Of a stretch of DNA of 64,000 nucleotides, positions 1 through 7,773 are shown one piece after another. The stretch lies in NCBI RefSeq assembly GCF_002884445.1, contig NZ_KZ614144.1, forward strand, positions 2,618,290-2,682,289, in the 5' to 3' direction. The notes below the pieces were generated by a model. That model made no database searches, had not been told where the DNA came from, and worked only from the letters and a program-made list of their open reading frames with translations. Origin of the DNA: Paenibacillus castaneae. Lineage in GTDB: Bacteria > Bacillota > Bacilli > Paenibacillales > Paenibacillaceae. Both the position numbers and the translations under genes were made by a program. Positions within the stretch are counted from its first letter, which is position 1, and each line of letters opens with the position of its first letter.

Positions 1-216
1 GTCGAGGCCGCTAAGGCATTGAATCCAGAAATGAAAGTAACTAGCGAACAGCTAGCATTAATCAAGAATGACCTTGGAGAAGAAGTGCTATGTTACGAGT
101 TCTCTGGAAAAATAAATGGATCTCTGTATCGCATCTACATCAATGCTGAGACAGGCATAGAAGAATCGATCGAAGAAATGTCACCATACGACAAAAAGGC
201 AGCTTCTGACAAATAA
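1..216 (+). CDS. ypeB: YpeB-type germination protein, C-terminal end (partial)
   Basis: Only the last 71 codons are in the window; the frame is open from base 1, so the gene starts upstream. The visible part reads like a PepSY-type domain (GEEVLCYEFSGKING, then YRIYINAETGIEE), as at the end of YpeB. YpeB is needed for function of the cortex-lytic enzyme SleB during spore germination. The call rests on this short match plus context: in Bacillus subtilis ypeB is followed directly by ypfA, ypfB and cmk, exactly as here. Another PepSY protein is possible if context is ignored. Confidence 0.7.
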   Translation, partial: VEAAKALNPEMKVTSEQLALIKNDLGEEVLCYEFSGKINGSLYRIYINAETGIEESIEEMSPYDKKAASDK

Positions 217-221
217 CGCTG

Positions 222-274
222 TGGCTCCCCTCAAATCGACGTGTTATAATGACATGTAAATGGGAGGGGAGCCA
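222..274 (+). promoter_or_regulatory. Hairpin enclosing the ribosome binding site of the PilZ gene
   Basis: TGGCTCCCCTC (222-232) is perfectly complementary to GAGGGGAGCCA (264-274). The 3' arm is also the Shine-Dalgarno of the next gene, whose TTG start is at 277. The loop of about 31 bases contains a TATAAT at 245-250. The pairing would hide the ribosome binding site on transcripts read through from ypeB but not on a transcript starting inside the loop. That regulatory reading is inference. Confidence 0.5.
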
Positions 275-276
275 AT

Positions 277-930
277 TTGTTGCCTAAATTAAACCAAATG
301 CTTTATTATCAAATCGCTTCCTCAGACGAAGAAGAGGCTGCGATTGAATACAAGTCCAGAATTGCTGATGATTTAGAGGACGGATTGCTTATTGAGGTTC
401 CGATTAATGATAAAAATGGGCGTTACAAACGACTGTTTTTAGGTGACGAGCTTTCTGTTTATTTTATTACAGATGATGGCATTAAAAATTATTTCGATTC
501 CCATGTAACCGGCTTTAAGGAGGATGGAATCAAATTAGTAAAAATTCGCAAGCCTGATCCAGAGCGAATTACAAAGGTTCAAAGGCGCAGTTTTCTGCGT
601 GTCCCAGCTGAGCTTGAAATCGCGATTAAATTGCCGAACCAAGCTCGATTTGTATGTTTGACCGACGATATAGGCGGCGGCGGCATTTCATTCTTGTGCG
701 ATGGGAAATGGCCATTAAGCGCAGAGCAAGTACTGGATTGCTGGTTGTTGGTTCCATTCCGCAATGGAACGCTTGAGCATGTCCCTTTTAAAGCGGAAAT
801 CGTAAGAGTTGTTGAGCTGGAATCGGGCAGAAAACAAGCGATGATCAAATATGTGAGCATTGTAGATTTCGAGCGTCAAAAGGTGATACGTTATTGCTTT
901 GAGAAGCAGCTGGAATATCGCAATCGCTGA
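277..930 (+). CDS. ypfA: Flagellar brake protein YpfA/YcgR family (PilZ domain)
   Basis: 217 residues, the usual length of Bacillus YpfA. An N-terminal YcgR-like barrel (about 1-95) is followed by a PilZ domain. The c-di-GMP-binding signature is visible: RRSFLR at 103-108 and DIGGGGISF at 131-139, the latter matching D/NxSxxG loosely with Gly for Ser. In Bacillus the c-di-GMP-bound protein slows flagellar motility by acting on the motor. The start is TTG at 277 behind GGGAGGGGAG; a second TTG follows directly. Whether this species is motile cannot be told here, but cheR lies in the same window. Confidence 0.85.
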   Translation: MLPKLNQMLYYQIASSDEEEAAIEYKSRIADDLEDGLLIEVPINDKNGRYKRLFLGDELSVYFITDDGIKNYFDSHVTGFKEDGIKLVKIRKPDPERITKVQRRSFLRVPAELEIAIKLPNQARFVCLTDDIGGGGISFLCDGKWPLSAEQVLDCWLLVPFRNGTLEHVPFKAEIVRVVELESGRKQAMIKYVSIVDFERQKVIRYCFEKQLEYRNR

Positions 931-985
931 ATAAGTTAGCGCGTTTTTTGGTAAACTACCCTGAATTAGGAAAGGGTGGAGCCAA

Positions 986-1183
986 GTGACGCGCATATCC
1001 TCTAAAAAATACAAAAACCGCAAACAACTGCTCCAGCAAACAGAGCAAATCAGCAAACTCTTGCGAAAAATCATAACAATCTTGCTTATTTTACTCCTTT
1101 GTTCGCAAGCTTTGCTGCAATTTAATACGGTTAGGCACTGGGTGACGGGGGTGGACGAGTGGGAAGGTACCCACTTGAACTAA
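986..1183 (+). CDS. Small single-pass membrane protein, YpfB-like
   Basis: 65 residues. A basic, Gln/Lys-rich N-terminus (about 1-28) precedes one hydrophobic segment (about 29-47, rich in Ile/Leu) and a short polar tail. GTG start at 986 follows AAAGGGTGG. Its place between the PilZ gene and cmk matches ypfB in Bacillus subtilis, a small uncharacterised protein (DUF5359-type, from memory). No function is known; the layout suggests a type II anchored peptide. Assignment is mostly by position. Confidence 0.6.
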   Translation: MTRISSKKYKNRKQLLQQTEQISKLLRKIITILLILLLCSQALLQFNTVRHWVTGVDEWEGTHLN

Positions 1184-1193
1184 CGCCCGGCTT

Positions 1194-1222
1194 TTGCATC
1201 TATGTTTATAGTGTGGTATAAT
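1194..1222 (+). promoter_or_regulatory. Candidate sigma-A promoter upstream of cmk
   Basis: TTGCAT (1194-1199) and TATAAT (1217-1222) are separated by 17 bases, a near-consensus housekeeping promoter. The expected start near 1229 lies only a few bases before the terminator hairpin at 1233, which is unusual. Confidence 0.5.
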
Positions 1223-1232
1223 TTTCACGTTC

Positions 1233-1254
1233 GCAGGCAAAGCCTGCTTTTTTC
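1233..1254 (+). terminator. Intrinsic terminator upstream of cmk
   Basis: GCAGGC (1233-1238) pairs with GCCTGC (1242-1247) over a 3-base loop and is followed by six T. It would end the ypfA-ypfB transcript or attenuate transcripts starting just upstream. Confidence 0.7.
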
Positions 1255-1324
1255 TTGAGAGGTTTGTGTCGCATTCTCACTTTCATTCGGCCAACCATCT
1301 CTACTAAAAGGAGGTTGACCGTAC

Positions 1325-2023
1325 GTGATTGATCACGAAGGTGACAGCGATCGCATAAACATTGCAATTGACGGACCAGCAGGTGCGGGCAAGAGCACGG
1401 TTGCGCGAAAGGTTGCCGAGCAGCTTGGGTATGTGTACATCGATACGGGAGCTATGTATCGTGCTGTTACACTCAGCGCACAACGCGCTGGAGTAACGGT
1501 AGAACAGCTGCCAAAGCTAGCACAATTAGCAAGATCACTAATTATTGAATTAGAGCCTAGCGAGCAAGGACAATCCATTTTTATTAATGGAGAAAACGTA
1601 ACATCGCTGATTCGTTCACGCGAGGTAACGCTACAAGTATCACATTTTGCGGCTAATGAGACCGTGCGCGAAGTGCTTGGAACCATGCAACGGAATCTTG
1701 CGGAACGCAAGGGAGTTGTCATGGATGGCCGAGATATCGGTTCACATGTGCTGCCGAATGCAGAACTCAAAATTTTTCTAACCGCTTCCGTTCAGGAACG
1801 AGCATTGCGTCGTTTCCGTGAAATAGCAGACAGTCAGGCTATTACGCTTGAGCAGTTGGAAAAAGAAATTGCCGATCGTGATTACTTGGACGAGCAACGT
1901 GATATTTCGCCGCTAATATGTGCTTCTGATGCTGTTGTTCTGGACAGCACAAGCATGACAATTGATGAAGTAATTGAAGCAATTGTGAAATTAAGCCGAA
2001 CCAAATTGGCGGAGGCGAAGTAA
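1325..2023 (+). CDS. cmk: Cytidylate kinase
   Basis: 232 residues. Phosphorylates CMP and dCMP using ATP, in pyrimidine nucleotide recycling in the cytoplasm. The P-loop GPAGAGKST lies at residues 17-25, followed by the conserved YIDTGAMYRA segment, MDGRDIG and a lid region around RDYLDEQRDISPL. GTG start at 1325 is preceded by AAAGGAGG at 1308-1315. The N-terminus carries about nine extra polar residues before the core strand. It is followed after 3 bases by plsC, so the two are co-transcribed. Length and order agree with the Bacillus cmk neighbourhood. Confidence 0.95.
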   Translation: MIDHEGDSDRINIAIDGPAGAGKSTVARKVAEQLGYVYIDTGAMYRAVTLSAQRAGVTVEQLPKLAQLARSLIIELEPSEQGQSIFINGENVTSLIRSREVTLQVSHFAANETVREVLGTMQRNLAERKGVVMDGRDIGSHVLPNAELKIFLTASVQERALRRFREIADSQAITLEQLEKEIADRDYLDEQRDISPLICASDAVVLDSTSMTIDEVIEAIVKLSRTKLAEAK

Positions 2024-2026
2024 ACT

Positions 2027-2605
2027 ATGTTATATCTTATTTCTCGTTTTCTTCTGCGTGTTATTTACACGTGTTTATTCCGCTTAGAGGCAAGAGGCGT
2101 GGACAATATTCCAGCATCTGGCCCAGTAGTACTCGCATCTAATCACATAAGCAACTTTGATCCGCCTACTGTCGGTGTCAAAGTCATGCGGAAAGTGCAT
2201 TTTATGGCGAAAGAAGAATTATTTAAAGTTCCTGTTTTCGGGCCGCTTATCCGCTCATATGGCGCTTTTCCTGTCAAACGCGGCGGAGTCAGCAAGGATG
2301 CCATTAAATCTGCTATTTCGCTTCTTAAGGAAGGCAATGTAATGGGCATTTTCCCAGAGGGCTCACGCAATAATCAAACAGGGATGGCTAAGAAAGGCGC
2401 GGCTATGATTGCTGTTCGAAGCGGTGCAGTGGTTGTTCCAGTGGCTATCATCGGCAAATATCGTCCTTTTAGTAAAGTCATTGTTTGTTATGGTGAACCA
2501 GTAGATTTGACGGAACTCATTGAAGAAGCAGCACCTGATATGCTTGAACAAGTAACAGATGCCATTATGACTCGTATTCGCGAGCTTGCTGCTAAAAATC
2601 GTTAA
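2027..2605 (+). CDS. plsC: 1-acyl-sn-glycerol-3-phosphate acyltransferase (PlsC family)
   Basis: 192 residues. Expected to transfer an acyl chain to lysophosphatidate, giving phosphatidate at the inner membrane face. The catalytic NHxxxxD block is seen as NHISNFD (39-45) and the glycerophosphate-binding block as FPEGSR (109-114). A hydrophobic N-terminal stretch (residues 3-18) may anchor it. It sits between cmk and the S1-domain gene; plsY, the preceding acylation step, lies at 7.2 kb in the same region. Substrate specificity within the family is not visible. Confidence 0.92.
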   Translation: MLYLISRFLLRVIYTCLFRLEARGVDNIPASGPVVLASNHISNFDPPTVGVKVMRKVHFMAKEELFKVPVFGPLIRSYGAFPVKRGGVSKDAIKSAISLLKEGNVMGIFPEGSRNNQTGMAKKGAAMIAVRSGAVVVPVAIIGKYRPFSKVIVCYGEPVDLTELIEEAAPDMLEQVTDAIMTRIRELAAKNR

Positions 2606-2686
2606 TTGAAGTTTTAAATGCTGCTTTCGCCCTAGGCGCTGGCAGATTTAAATAAAGTTAGGGTATGAACTGAGGAGGTTATTTCA

Positions 2687-3922
2687 ATGTCAGAAGAAAC
2701 TAATGTGCAAGAATCCGTAGCGGAAGAAGTAAGCCAAGATGCTTTGGATAATTTCGTGTCTTTGAAAAAAGGCGATTCCGTTAAAGGTACGATCGTCAAA
2801 ATCGAGGATAACCAAGCGTATGTAAGCCTTGGATATAAATATGACGGTGTTATTCCTATTCGTGAGCTTTCTGCGGTGCAGATTGAAAACGCTGGGGAAG
2901 CCGTTCAAGTCGGTCAAGAGGTCGAGCTTAAAGTTGTCAGTATTGATGATGAGAAAGAAAAGCTTGTTCTTTCAAAACGTCAAGTTGACGGCGAGAAAGC
3001 ATGGGATGTGCTTGAGCAACGCTTTGAAAGCGGCGAAGTATTCGAAGTAGCTGTCGCTGATGTTGTAAAAGGCGGACTGGTTGCTGACGTAGGCGTACGC
3101 GGATTTATTCCGGCATCTATGGTTGAGCGTCATTTCGTTGAAGATTTCTCCGATTACAAAGGCCGTACGCTTCGCGTAAAGGTTAAAGAAATCGATCGTG
3201 AGAACAACAAAGTAATTCTTTCCCAGAAAGAAGTGCTTGACAGCGAATTCGAACAAAGCAAAAAACAAGTTATGGCTTCATTAGAAGTGGGCCAAGAGCT
3301 TGAAGGTACGGTTCAACGCTTGACTCCATTCGGTGCTTTCGTTGATATCGGCGGCATTGATGGTCTTGTACACGTATCCGAGCTTTCATGGCAGCATGTA
3401 GCGCATCCGAAGGATGTAGTTGCTGAAGGCCAATCTGTTCGTGTGAAAGTACTTAAAGTTGATCCTGCTGCAGGCAAAATCAGCCTTAGCTTGAAAGCTG
3501 CGCAACCAGGTCCTTGGGATACTGCAGGTGCTCAATTTGCAATTGGCAATATCGTAACAGGTACTGTACGCCGTATTGTTCCTTTTGGAGCTTTCGTTGA
3601 AATTGCTCCAGGCGTAGAAGGACTTGTGCATATTTCCCAAATTGCACACCGTCACATTGCAACTCCTAACGAAGTTCTTACAGAAGGCCAAGAAGTTCAA
3701 GCGAAAGTTCTGGACTTTAACCCTGCTGAGAAACGCGTTAGCTTGAGCATTAAGGAAACAGAAGAAGCGCCTGAGCAAGCAGCTCCTAGCGCTAGACCTG
3801 ATCGTGCTCCTCGCTCACCGAAGATCGAGAAAATCGACAACCCCAACGTTAGCTTGAGCAATGAGAGCATGAGCTACTCACTTGCAGAGCGTTTTGGCGA
3901 TAAGTTGAAAAACTTGAAATAA
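2687..3922 (+). CDS. ypfD: S1-domain RNA-binding protein (YpfD, ribosomal S1 homologue)
   Basis: 411 residues with four consecutive S1 OB-fold repeats (about 28-97, 116-181, 200-270, 286-355). The third and fourth carry the typical FGAFVDIG..GLVHVSEL and FGAFVEI..GLVHISQI cores. The first two are more divergent. An acidic start and a basic, Pro-rich tail (about 360-411) flank them. Gram-positive four-repeat proteins of this type are related to ribosomal protein S1 but are not established as ribosomal. ATG at 2687 follows GGAGGT. Strong terminator at 3939-3984 ends the unit. Confidence 0.93.
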   Translation: MSEETNVQESVAEEVSQDALDNFVSLKKGDSVKGTIVKIEDNQAYVSLGYKYDGVIPIRELSAVQIENAGEAVQVGQEVELKVVSIDDEKEKLVLSKRQVDGEKAWDVLEQRFESGEVFEVAVADVVKGGLVADVGVRGFIPASMVERHFVEDFSDYKGRTLRVKVKEIDRENNKVILSQKEVLDSEFEQSKKQVMASLEVGQELEGTVQRLTPFGAFVDIGGIDGLVHVSELSWQHVAHPKDVVAEGQSVRVKVLKVDPAAGKISLSLKAAQPGPWDTAGAQFAIGNIVTGTVRRIVPFGAFVEIAPGVEGLVHISQIAHRHIATPNEVLTEGQEVQAKVLDFNPAEKRVSLSIKETEEAPEQAAPSARPDRAPRSPKIEKIDNPNVSLSNESMSYSLAERFGDKLKNLK

Positions 3923-3938
3923 ATATTAAATTTATACG

Positions 3939-3984
3939 AAGGAGCTATTGCTGCGAATAATCGCAGGAATAGCTCCTTTTTTTT
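3939..3984 (+). terminator. Intrinsic terminator after ypfD
   Basis: AAGGAGCTATT and the matching AATAGCTCCTT enclose an inner pair CTGCGA/TCGCAG with one mismatch; a run of eight T follows. Confidence 0.9.
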
Positions 3985-4019
3985 GTGTGCATAATAGGGG
4001 TTACGAGAGGTGATATCAC

Positions 4020-4664
4020 TTGAATCCTGGATATATGTCATTATGGATTATTATTGTTTTTCTCATTTTGATGGCTACGGGTTGGAAGCCTTCCTTTGCT
4101 CCAGATATGAACAGAAGAACAATGACCATTCTGGGCATAGTCATAGCTGCTCTTCTGCCTGTATCGCTTTGGTGGTCCCAGACATCGTATGATGTACATT
4201 TTGAACTGCATGTGAGCGTAAGCTTGCTTTTGCTAGCCAGCTTGTTGACCTATAAGGGCGATGAGGAGTTGAGCTATAAGGGCTATTTGGTTTTATGTAC
4301 CTTCATGATTGCCGCTATTTGGGGATTTATTCGAAAAATGTACAGCTTAGATCCTGTTTTTTATTGGATTGATCCGGCCTGGGATGCCCCATTGCTTGCC
4401 GGTGTGCTATGCGGCGCTTTTACCTTTCAAGCTAAGCATCAATTCGGAATGATTGTTTGGAGTGCAGTATTGGGAGAAGTGCTCCATGCAGCACTACAGC
4501 CGAATAATTATACCGCGTTGATTGGTTCCTTATCGTGGTGGGACAGCTTTTGGATTGCTTTTGCAACAGCACGAATGTTCAGTTTAATTGTCAAGCTAGC
4601 GCGAATCAGTTTTTCTAAGCTTTATGGATTACTATGGTACTTGAGAGGAGGACGTTCATCTTAA
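4020..4664 (+). CDS. yphA: YphA-like integral membrane protein
   Basis: 214 residues, almost wholly hydrophobic, with about six predicted membrane segments (first at 6-22). TTG start at 4020 follows GAGAGGTGAT. Its position after the S1-domain gene and before the der cluster matches yphA of Bacillus subtilis, a protein of unknown role. It overlaps the next gene by one base (TAATG), so both are translated from one message. Acidic and aromatic loop residues (WIDPAWDAP around 118-126) are the only notable pattern. No enzyme motif is seen. Confidence 0.6.
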   Translation: MNPGYMSLWIIIVFLILMATGWKPSFAPDMNRRTMTILGIVIAALLPVSLWWSQTSYDVHFELHVSVSLLLLASLLTYKGDEELSYKGYLVLCTFMIAAIWGFIRKMYSLDPVFYWIDPAWDAPLLAGVLCGAFTFQAKHQFGMIVWSAVLGEVLHAALQPNNYTALIGSLSWWDSFWIAFATARMFSLIVKLARISFSKLYGLLWYLRGGRSS

Positions 4665-5581
4665 TGCATCATTTCCTTGTGCAAAATAAATTGTTGATTG
4701 GCGTGCTTCTTGGTATGATATTCGGAATTATTTCTCGCTTGCTTATGCTTCGGACGGACTATCGACAGTATCCGACATACCCGCACGGCAGAATCATTCA
4801 CATTGCATTAGGCGTTATTGCCTCTGCACTTGGGGCGGTGGCTGTTCCTGCTCTCTACCATAAAGATTATACAGCCATTACTTTCCTGACGCTCGCAGCG
4901 CAGCAATTTCGTGATGTGCGGAAGATGGAAAGAGATACCTTGACGAAAATAGATAGTTTGGAGCTTGTCAGTCGTGGTGCAACCTACATAGAAGGGATCG
5001 CGATGGTTTTCGAAGGACGTAACTATTTAGTTATTATGTCTGCGCTGCTAACAAGTATGTTCGCCATTATCGTGAATTTCTGGATCGGTATTGTAGCAGG
5101 TATTCTAACCTTATTGCTTGTCGAAAAGCTTAAATCTGGAAAATCCATTTCACATATTGCCTCTGTCGAACCTGCTAAGGTTCGTGTGGATGGACCCGAT
5201 TTATTTGTCGAAAATATTTATATTATGAATGTTGGTTTAAAGGCAAATCAGCAAATAATCGAGGAACGAGGCATGGGCTTTGTTCTAACTCCATACAATT
5301 CTAACGCAAAGGTTACATTAAGCAATTTAGGACAGCGGCAAGCTATTCTCTATGACCTGGCAACGATTCTTGGCGTATATCGAGATGATGGCGAGCCTGC
5401 ATTGATACCTATGGCTAAGCTCGATATGGGCAATGGAAGATTAGGAGTGTTCCTGCTGCCTCAAGAGAAGGATGAGAATAAAGGAAAAGAAGTTATTTTG
5501 CGTGTCCCGATATTGGAATCTGCCGTTCGAATGCCTACGGAAGCGTCTGTGAATGAGGAAGGGGCGGGTAATCATGGCTGA
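4664..5581 (+). CDS. YIEGIA family membrane protein
   Basis: 305 residues from ATG 4664, chosen because GAGAGGAGGAC lies just upstream; an in-frame upstream extension exists but has no ribosome binding site. The family signature YIEGIA itself occurs about one third into the protein, followed by a hydrophobic pair of segments. Membrane segments are near the N-terminus (10-27, 44-64) and at about 130-165; the C-terminal half is soluble. The family is widespread in spore-forming Firmicutes; its function is not known to me. The last codons overlap the start of a 59-residue protein that is usually paired with it. Confidence 0.88.
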   Translation: MHHFLVQNKLLIGVLLGMIFGIISRLLMLRTDYRQYPTYPHGRIIHIALGVIASALGAVAVPALYHKDYTAITFLTLAAQQFRDVRKMERDTLTKIDSLELVSRGATYIEGIAMVFEGRNYLVIMSALLTSMFAIIVNFWIGIVAGILTLLLVEKLKSGKSISHIASVEPAKVRVDGPDLFVENIYIMNVGLKANQQIIEERGMGFVLTPYNSNAKVTLSNLGQRQAILYDLATILGVYRDDGEPALIPMAKLDMGNGRLGVFLLPQEKDENKGKEVILRVPILESAVRMPTEASVNEEGAGNHG

Positions 5582-5753
5582 AATTAAGGCGATTGTTTCT
5601 CTAAATAGAGGGGAAATAGGAGGTGGTGCGCCTATTTTTATTGTTGAAAATGAGAAAAAGCTTGAGGAAACTTCATTCCTTCTAGAGAAAATTTTAGATG
5701 CAAGTGCGCATGATTTAAAAAACGGAACAATTATACTTGTTAAGCATCGTTAA
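5574..5753 (+). CDS. Small capping-complex subunit for YIEGIA
   Basis: 59 residues from ATG 5574, preceded by GAAGGGGCGGG and overlapping the YIEGIA gene by 8 bases. The small protein contains AIVSLNRGEIGGGAPIF and ends ILVKHR, as in the family that databases name capping complex subunit for YIEGIA (recalled name). No membrane segment is present, so it is probably a soluble partner of the upstream membrane protein. The function is unknown; the translational coupling suggests the two act together. Confidence 0.75.
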   Translation: MAEIKAIVSLNRGEIGGGAPIFIVENEKKLEETSFLLEKILDASAHDLKNGTIILVKHR

Positions 5754-5831
5754 TATGAAATGTTAGCCAAGAGCGTTCTTTTTTGCTATGATGGTTAACG
5801 TGAGTATTTTTGAAGGAGTGGAAAAACAATT

Positions 5832-7154
5832 ATGGCAAGACCCGTTATAGCTATTGTCGGCCGTCCGAACGTGGGTAAATCCACCATATTTAATCGCATT
5901 ATCGGCGACCGTCTAGCAATTGTTGAGGATAAACCGGGTGTAACTCGTGACCGGTTATATGGCACCGGAGAGTGGAATGGCAAACCGTTCAGCATTATTG
6001 ATACAGGCGGAATTGAAATTGATGGTGAAGATGAAATTCTTAAGTCTGTTCGCATGCAGGCTGAGCTTGCTATTGAAGAAGCTGATGTTATTATCTTTAT
6101 GGTCGACGCTAAAACAGGCTTGACGCATGCTGATGATGAAGTAGCTCAAATGCTGTTCCGTTCCCGCAAGCCAGTTGTACTGGCCGTAAATAAAGTAGAT
6201 AATGCAGGTCGTATGGACGAGGTTTACGAATTTTATGGTTTAGGATTTGGTCAAGTAATTCCGATTTCAGGATCACACGGTCTTGGCATTGGCGATTTGC
6301 TAGATGCTGTTGTGGAGCTTCTGCCTGAACAAACCGATGACGGCTATGACGAAGATGTTATTCGTGTTGCTTTAATAGGTCGTCCGAATGTTGGCAAATC
6401 TTCTCTTGTAAACGCATTGCTCGGTGAAGATCGTGTCATCGTAAGCAATGTAGCAGGTACAACTCGCGATGCGATTGATACGCCGTTCGAACGTGACGGT
6501 CAGCGCTATGTGCTGATTGATACGGCGGGTATGCGTAAGCGCGGCAAGGTTTATGAGTCTACAGAGAAATACAGTGTTATGCGGGCAATGAAAGCAATCG
6601 AGCGCGCTGATGTTGTTCTTGTACTTATTAACGGAGAAGAAGGAATTATTGAACAGGACAAGCATATTGCAGGCTATGCGCACGAGGCCGGCAAAGCATC
6701 TATATTTGTGGTAAACAAATGGGATGTAGTTGAGAAGAATGAGAAAACGATGCAAACCTTTACGCAATCGATTCGTGATCACTTCTTGTTCATGTCCTAT
6801 GCACCTGTCGTATACCTATCCGCGTTGACGAAACAGCGCTTACAAAAACTGCTGCCAGTCGTCAATCATGTATCAGAGCAGCACGCTATGCGAATTCAAA
6901 CTCATTTGCTGAATGACGTCATTTCTGATGCGGTAGCCATTAATCCTCCGCCTTCCGATAAAGGGAAGCGACTGCGCATAAATTATGTCACGCAGGTTGC
7001 AATTAAACCGCCGACGATTGTTGTTTTTGTTAATGATCCAGAAATCATGCATTTCTCGTACGAGCGGTATTTAGAAAACAAAATACGTGCAGCATTCAAT
7101 TTCGAAGGGACACCAATAAGAATATTCTCACGTCGGAAGTCCGAAGAAGATTAG
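5832..7154 (+). CDS. der: Ribosome-assembly GTPase Der (EngA)
   Basis: 440 residues with two tandem GTPase domains and a C-terminal KH-like domain. First P-loop GRPNVGKS is at 10-17 with DTGG (57-60) and NKVD (120-123). The second P-loop GRPNVGKS is at 183-190 with DTAG and NKWD downstream. Der is essential for maturation of the 50S ribosomal subunit. The length equals that of Bacillus YphC. ATG follows AAGGAGTGG. plsY starts 12 bases after the stop. Confidence 0.98.
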   Translation: MARPVIAIVGRPNVGKSTIFNRIIGDRLAIVEDKPGVTRDRLYGTGEWNGKPFSIIDTGGIEIDGEDEILKSVRMQAELAIEEADVIIFMVDAKTGLTHADDEVAQMLFRSRKPVVLAVNKVDNAGRMDEVYEFYGLGFGQVIPISGSHGLGIGDLLDAVVELLPEQTDDGYDEDVIRVALIGRPNVGKSSLVNALLGEDRVIVSNVAGTTRDAIDTPFERDGQRYVLIDTAGMRKRGKVYESTEKYSVMRAMKAIERADVVLVLINGEEGIIEQDKHIAGYAHEAGKASIFVVNKWDVVEKNEKTMQTFTQSIRDHFLFMSYAPVVYLSALTKQRLQKLLPVVNHVSEQHAMRIQTHLLNDVISDAVAINPPPSDKGKRLRINYVTQVAIKPPTIVVFVNDPEIMHFSYERYLENKIRAAFNFEGTPIRIFSRRKSEED

Positions 7155-7166
7155 GGGAGAAGAAGC

Positions 7167-7763
7167 TTGTTATACGGGGTAATCGCGGTTGTATTAAGCT
7201 ATTTATTAGGATCCGTTTCATTCAGTATTGTTATTGCCAAGTGGGTAAAAGGAATTGATATCCGCCAACATGGCAGCGGTAATGCGGGAGCGACCAATAC
7301 ACTTCGAGTGCTCGGCAAAGGTCCGGGTTTACTCGTGTTTTTACTTGATATCGCAAAAGGTGTCGCAGCAGTTGGAATCGGTCATTTCTTGGGAGAGAAT
7401 GCCTGGATTCCAGTGCTTTGCGGCCTTGCAGCAATTATTGGACATAACTGGCCTATTTGGTTCCGCTTTAAAGGAGGGAAGGGTATTGCTACGACGGTCG
7501 GCGTCATAGCTACCCTTGCTTTTATTCCTGCACTTTGTGCTGGTGCTGTAGCAATTGCTGTCATAGCATTAACTAGATATGTTTCACTTGGTTCATTATT
7601 GTTTGCTGCTTTGACGCCATTATTTATTTGTATCTTTTATTTCTCAGTGCCCTTATTGTCCGCTAGTCTTCTGATCTGTATATTCGCATTTGTGCGTCAT
7701 CGGACAAATATTGTGAAGCTGCTCCAAGGGACGGAAAATAAGCTTGGCGCAAAGAAAGGATAG
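7167..7763 (+). CDS. plsY: Glycerol-3-phosphate acyltransferase PlsY
   Basis: 198 residues, five to six membrane segments. Transfers the acyl group of acyl-phosphate to glycerol-3-phosphate, the first step of phospholipid synthesis. Signature blocks are GSGNAGATNTLR (36-47), GHNWP (92-96) and FKGGKGIAT (101-109). Start is TTG at 7167 behind GGGGAGAAG. It lies between der and gpsA; gpsA supplies its substrate, so this is a small phospholipid-precursor unit. Confidence 0.96.
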   Translation: MLYGVIAVVLSYLLGSVSFSIVIAKWVKGIDIRQHGSGNAGATNTLRVLGKGPGLLVFLLDIAKGVAAVGIGHFLGENAWIPVLCGLAAIIGHNWPIWFRFKGGKGIATTVGVIATLAFIPALCAGAVAIAVIALTRYVSLGSLLFAALTPLFICIFYFSVPLLSASLLICIFAFVRHRTNIVKLLQGTENKLGAKKG

Positions 7764-7773
7764 TGAGCCTAGC

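Noticed and set aside
715..1074. 119-residue minus-strand open frame
   Set aside because: Antisense to the PilZ gene and the YpfB-like gene; no ribosome binding site or family pattern.
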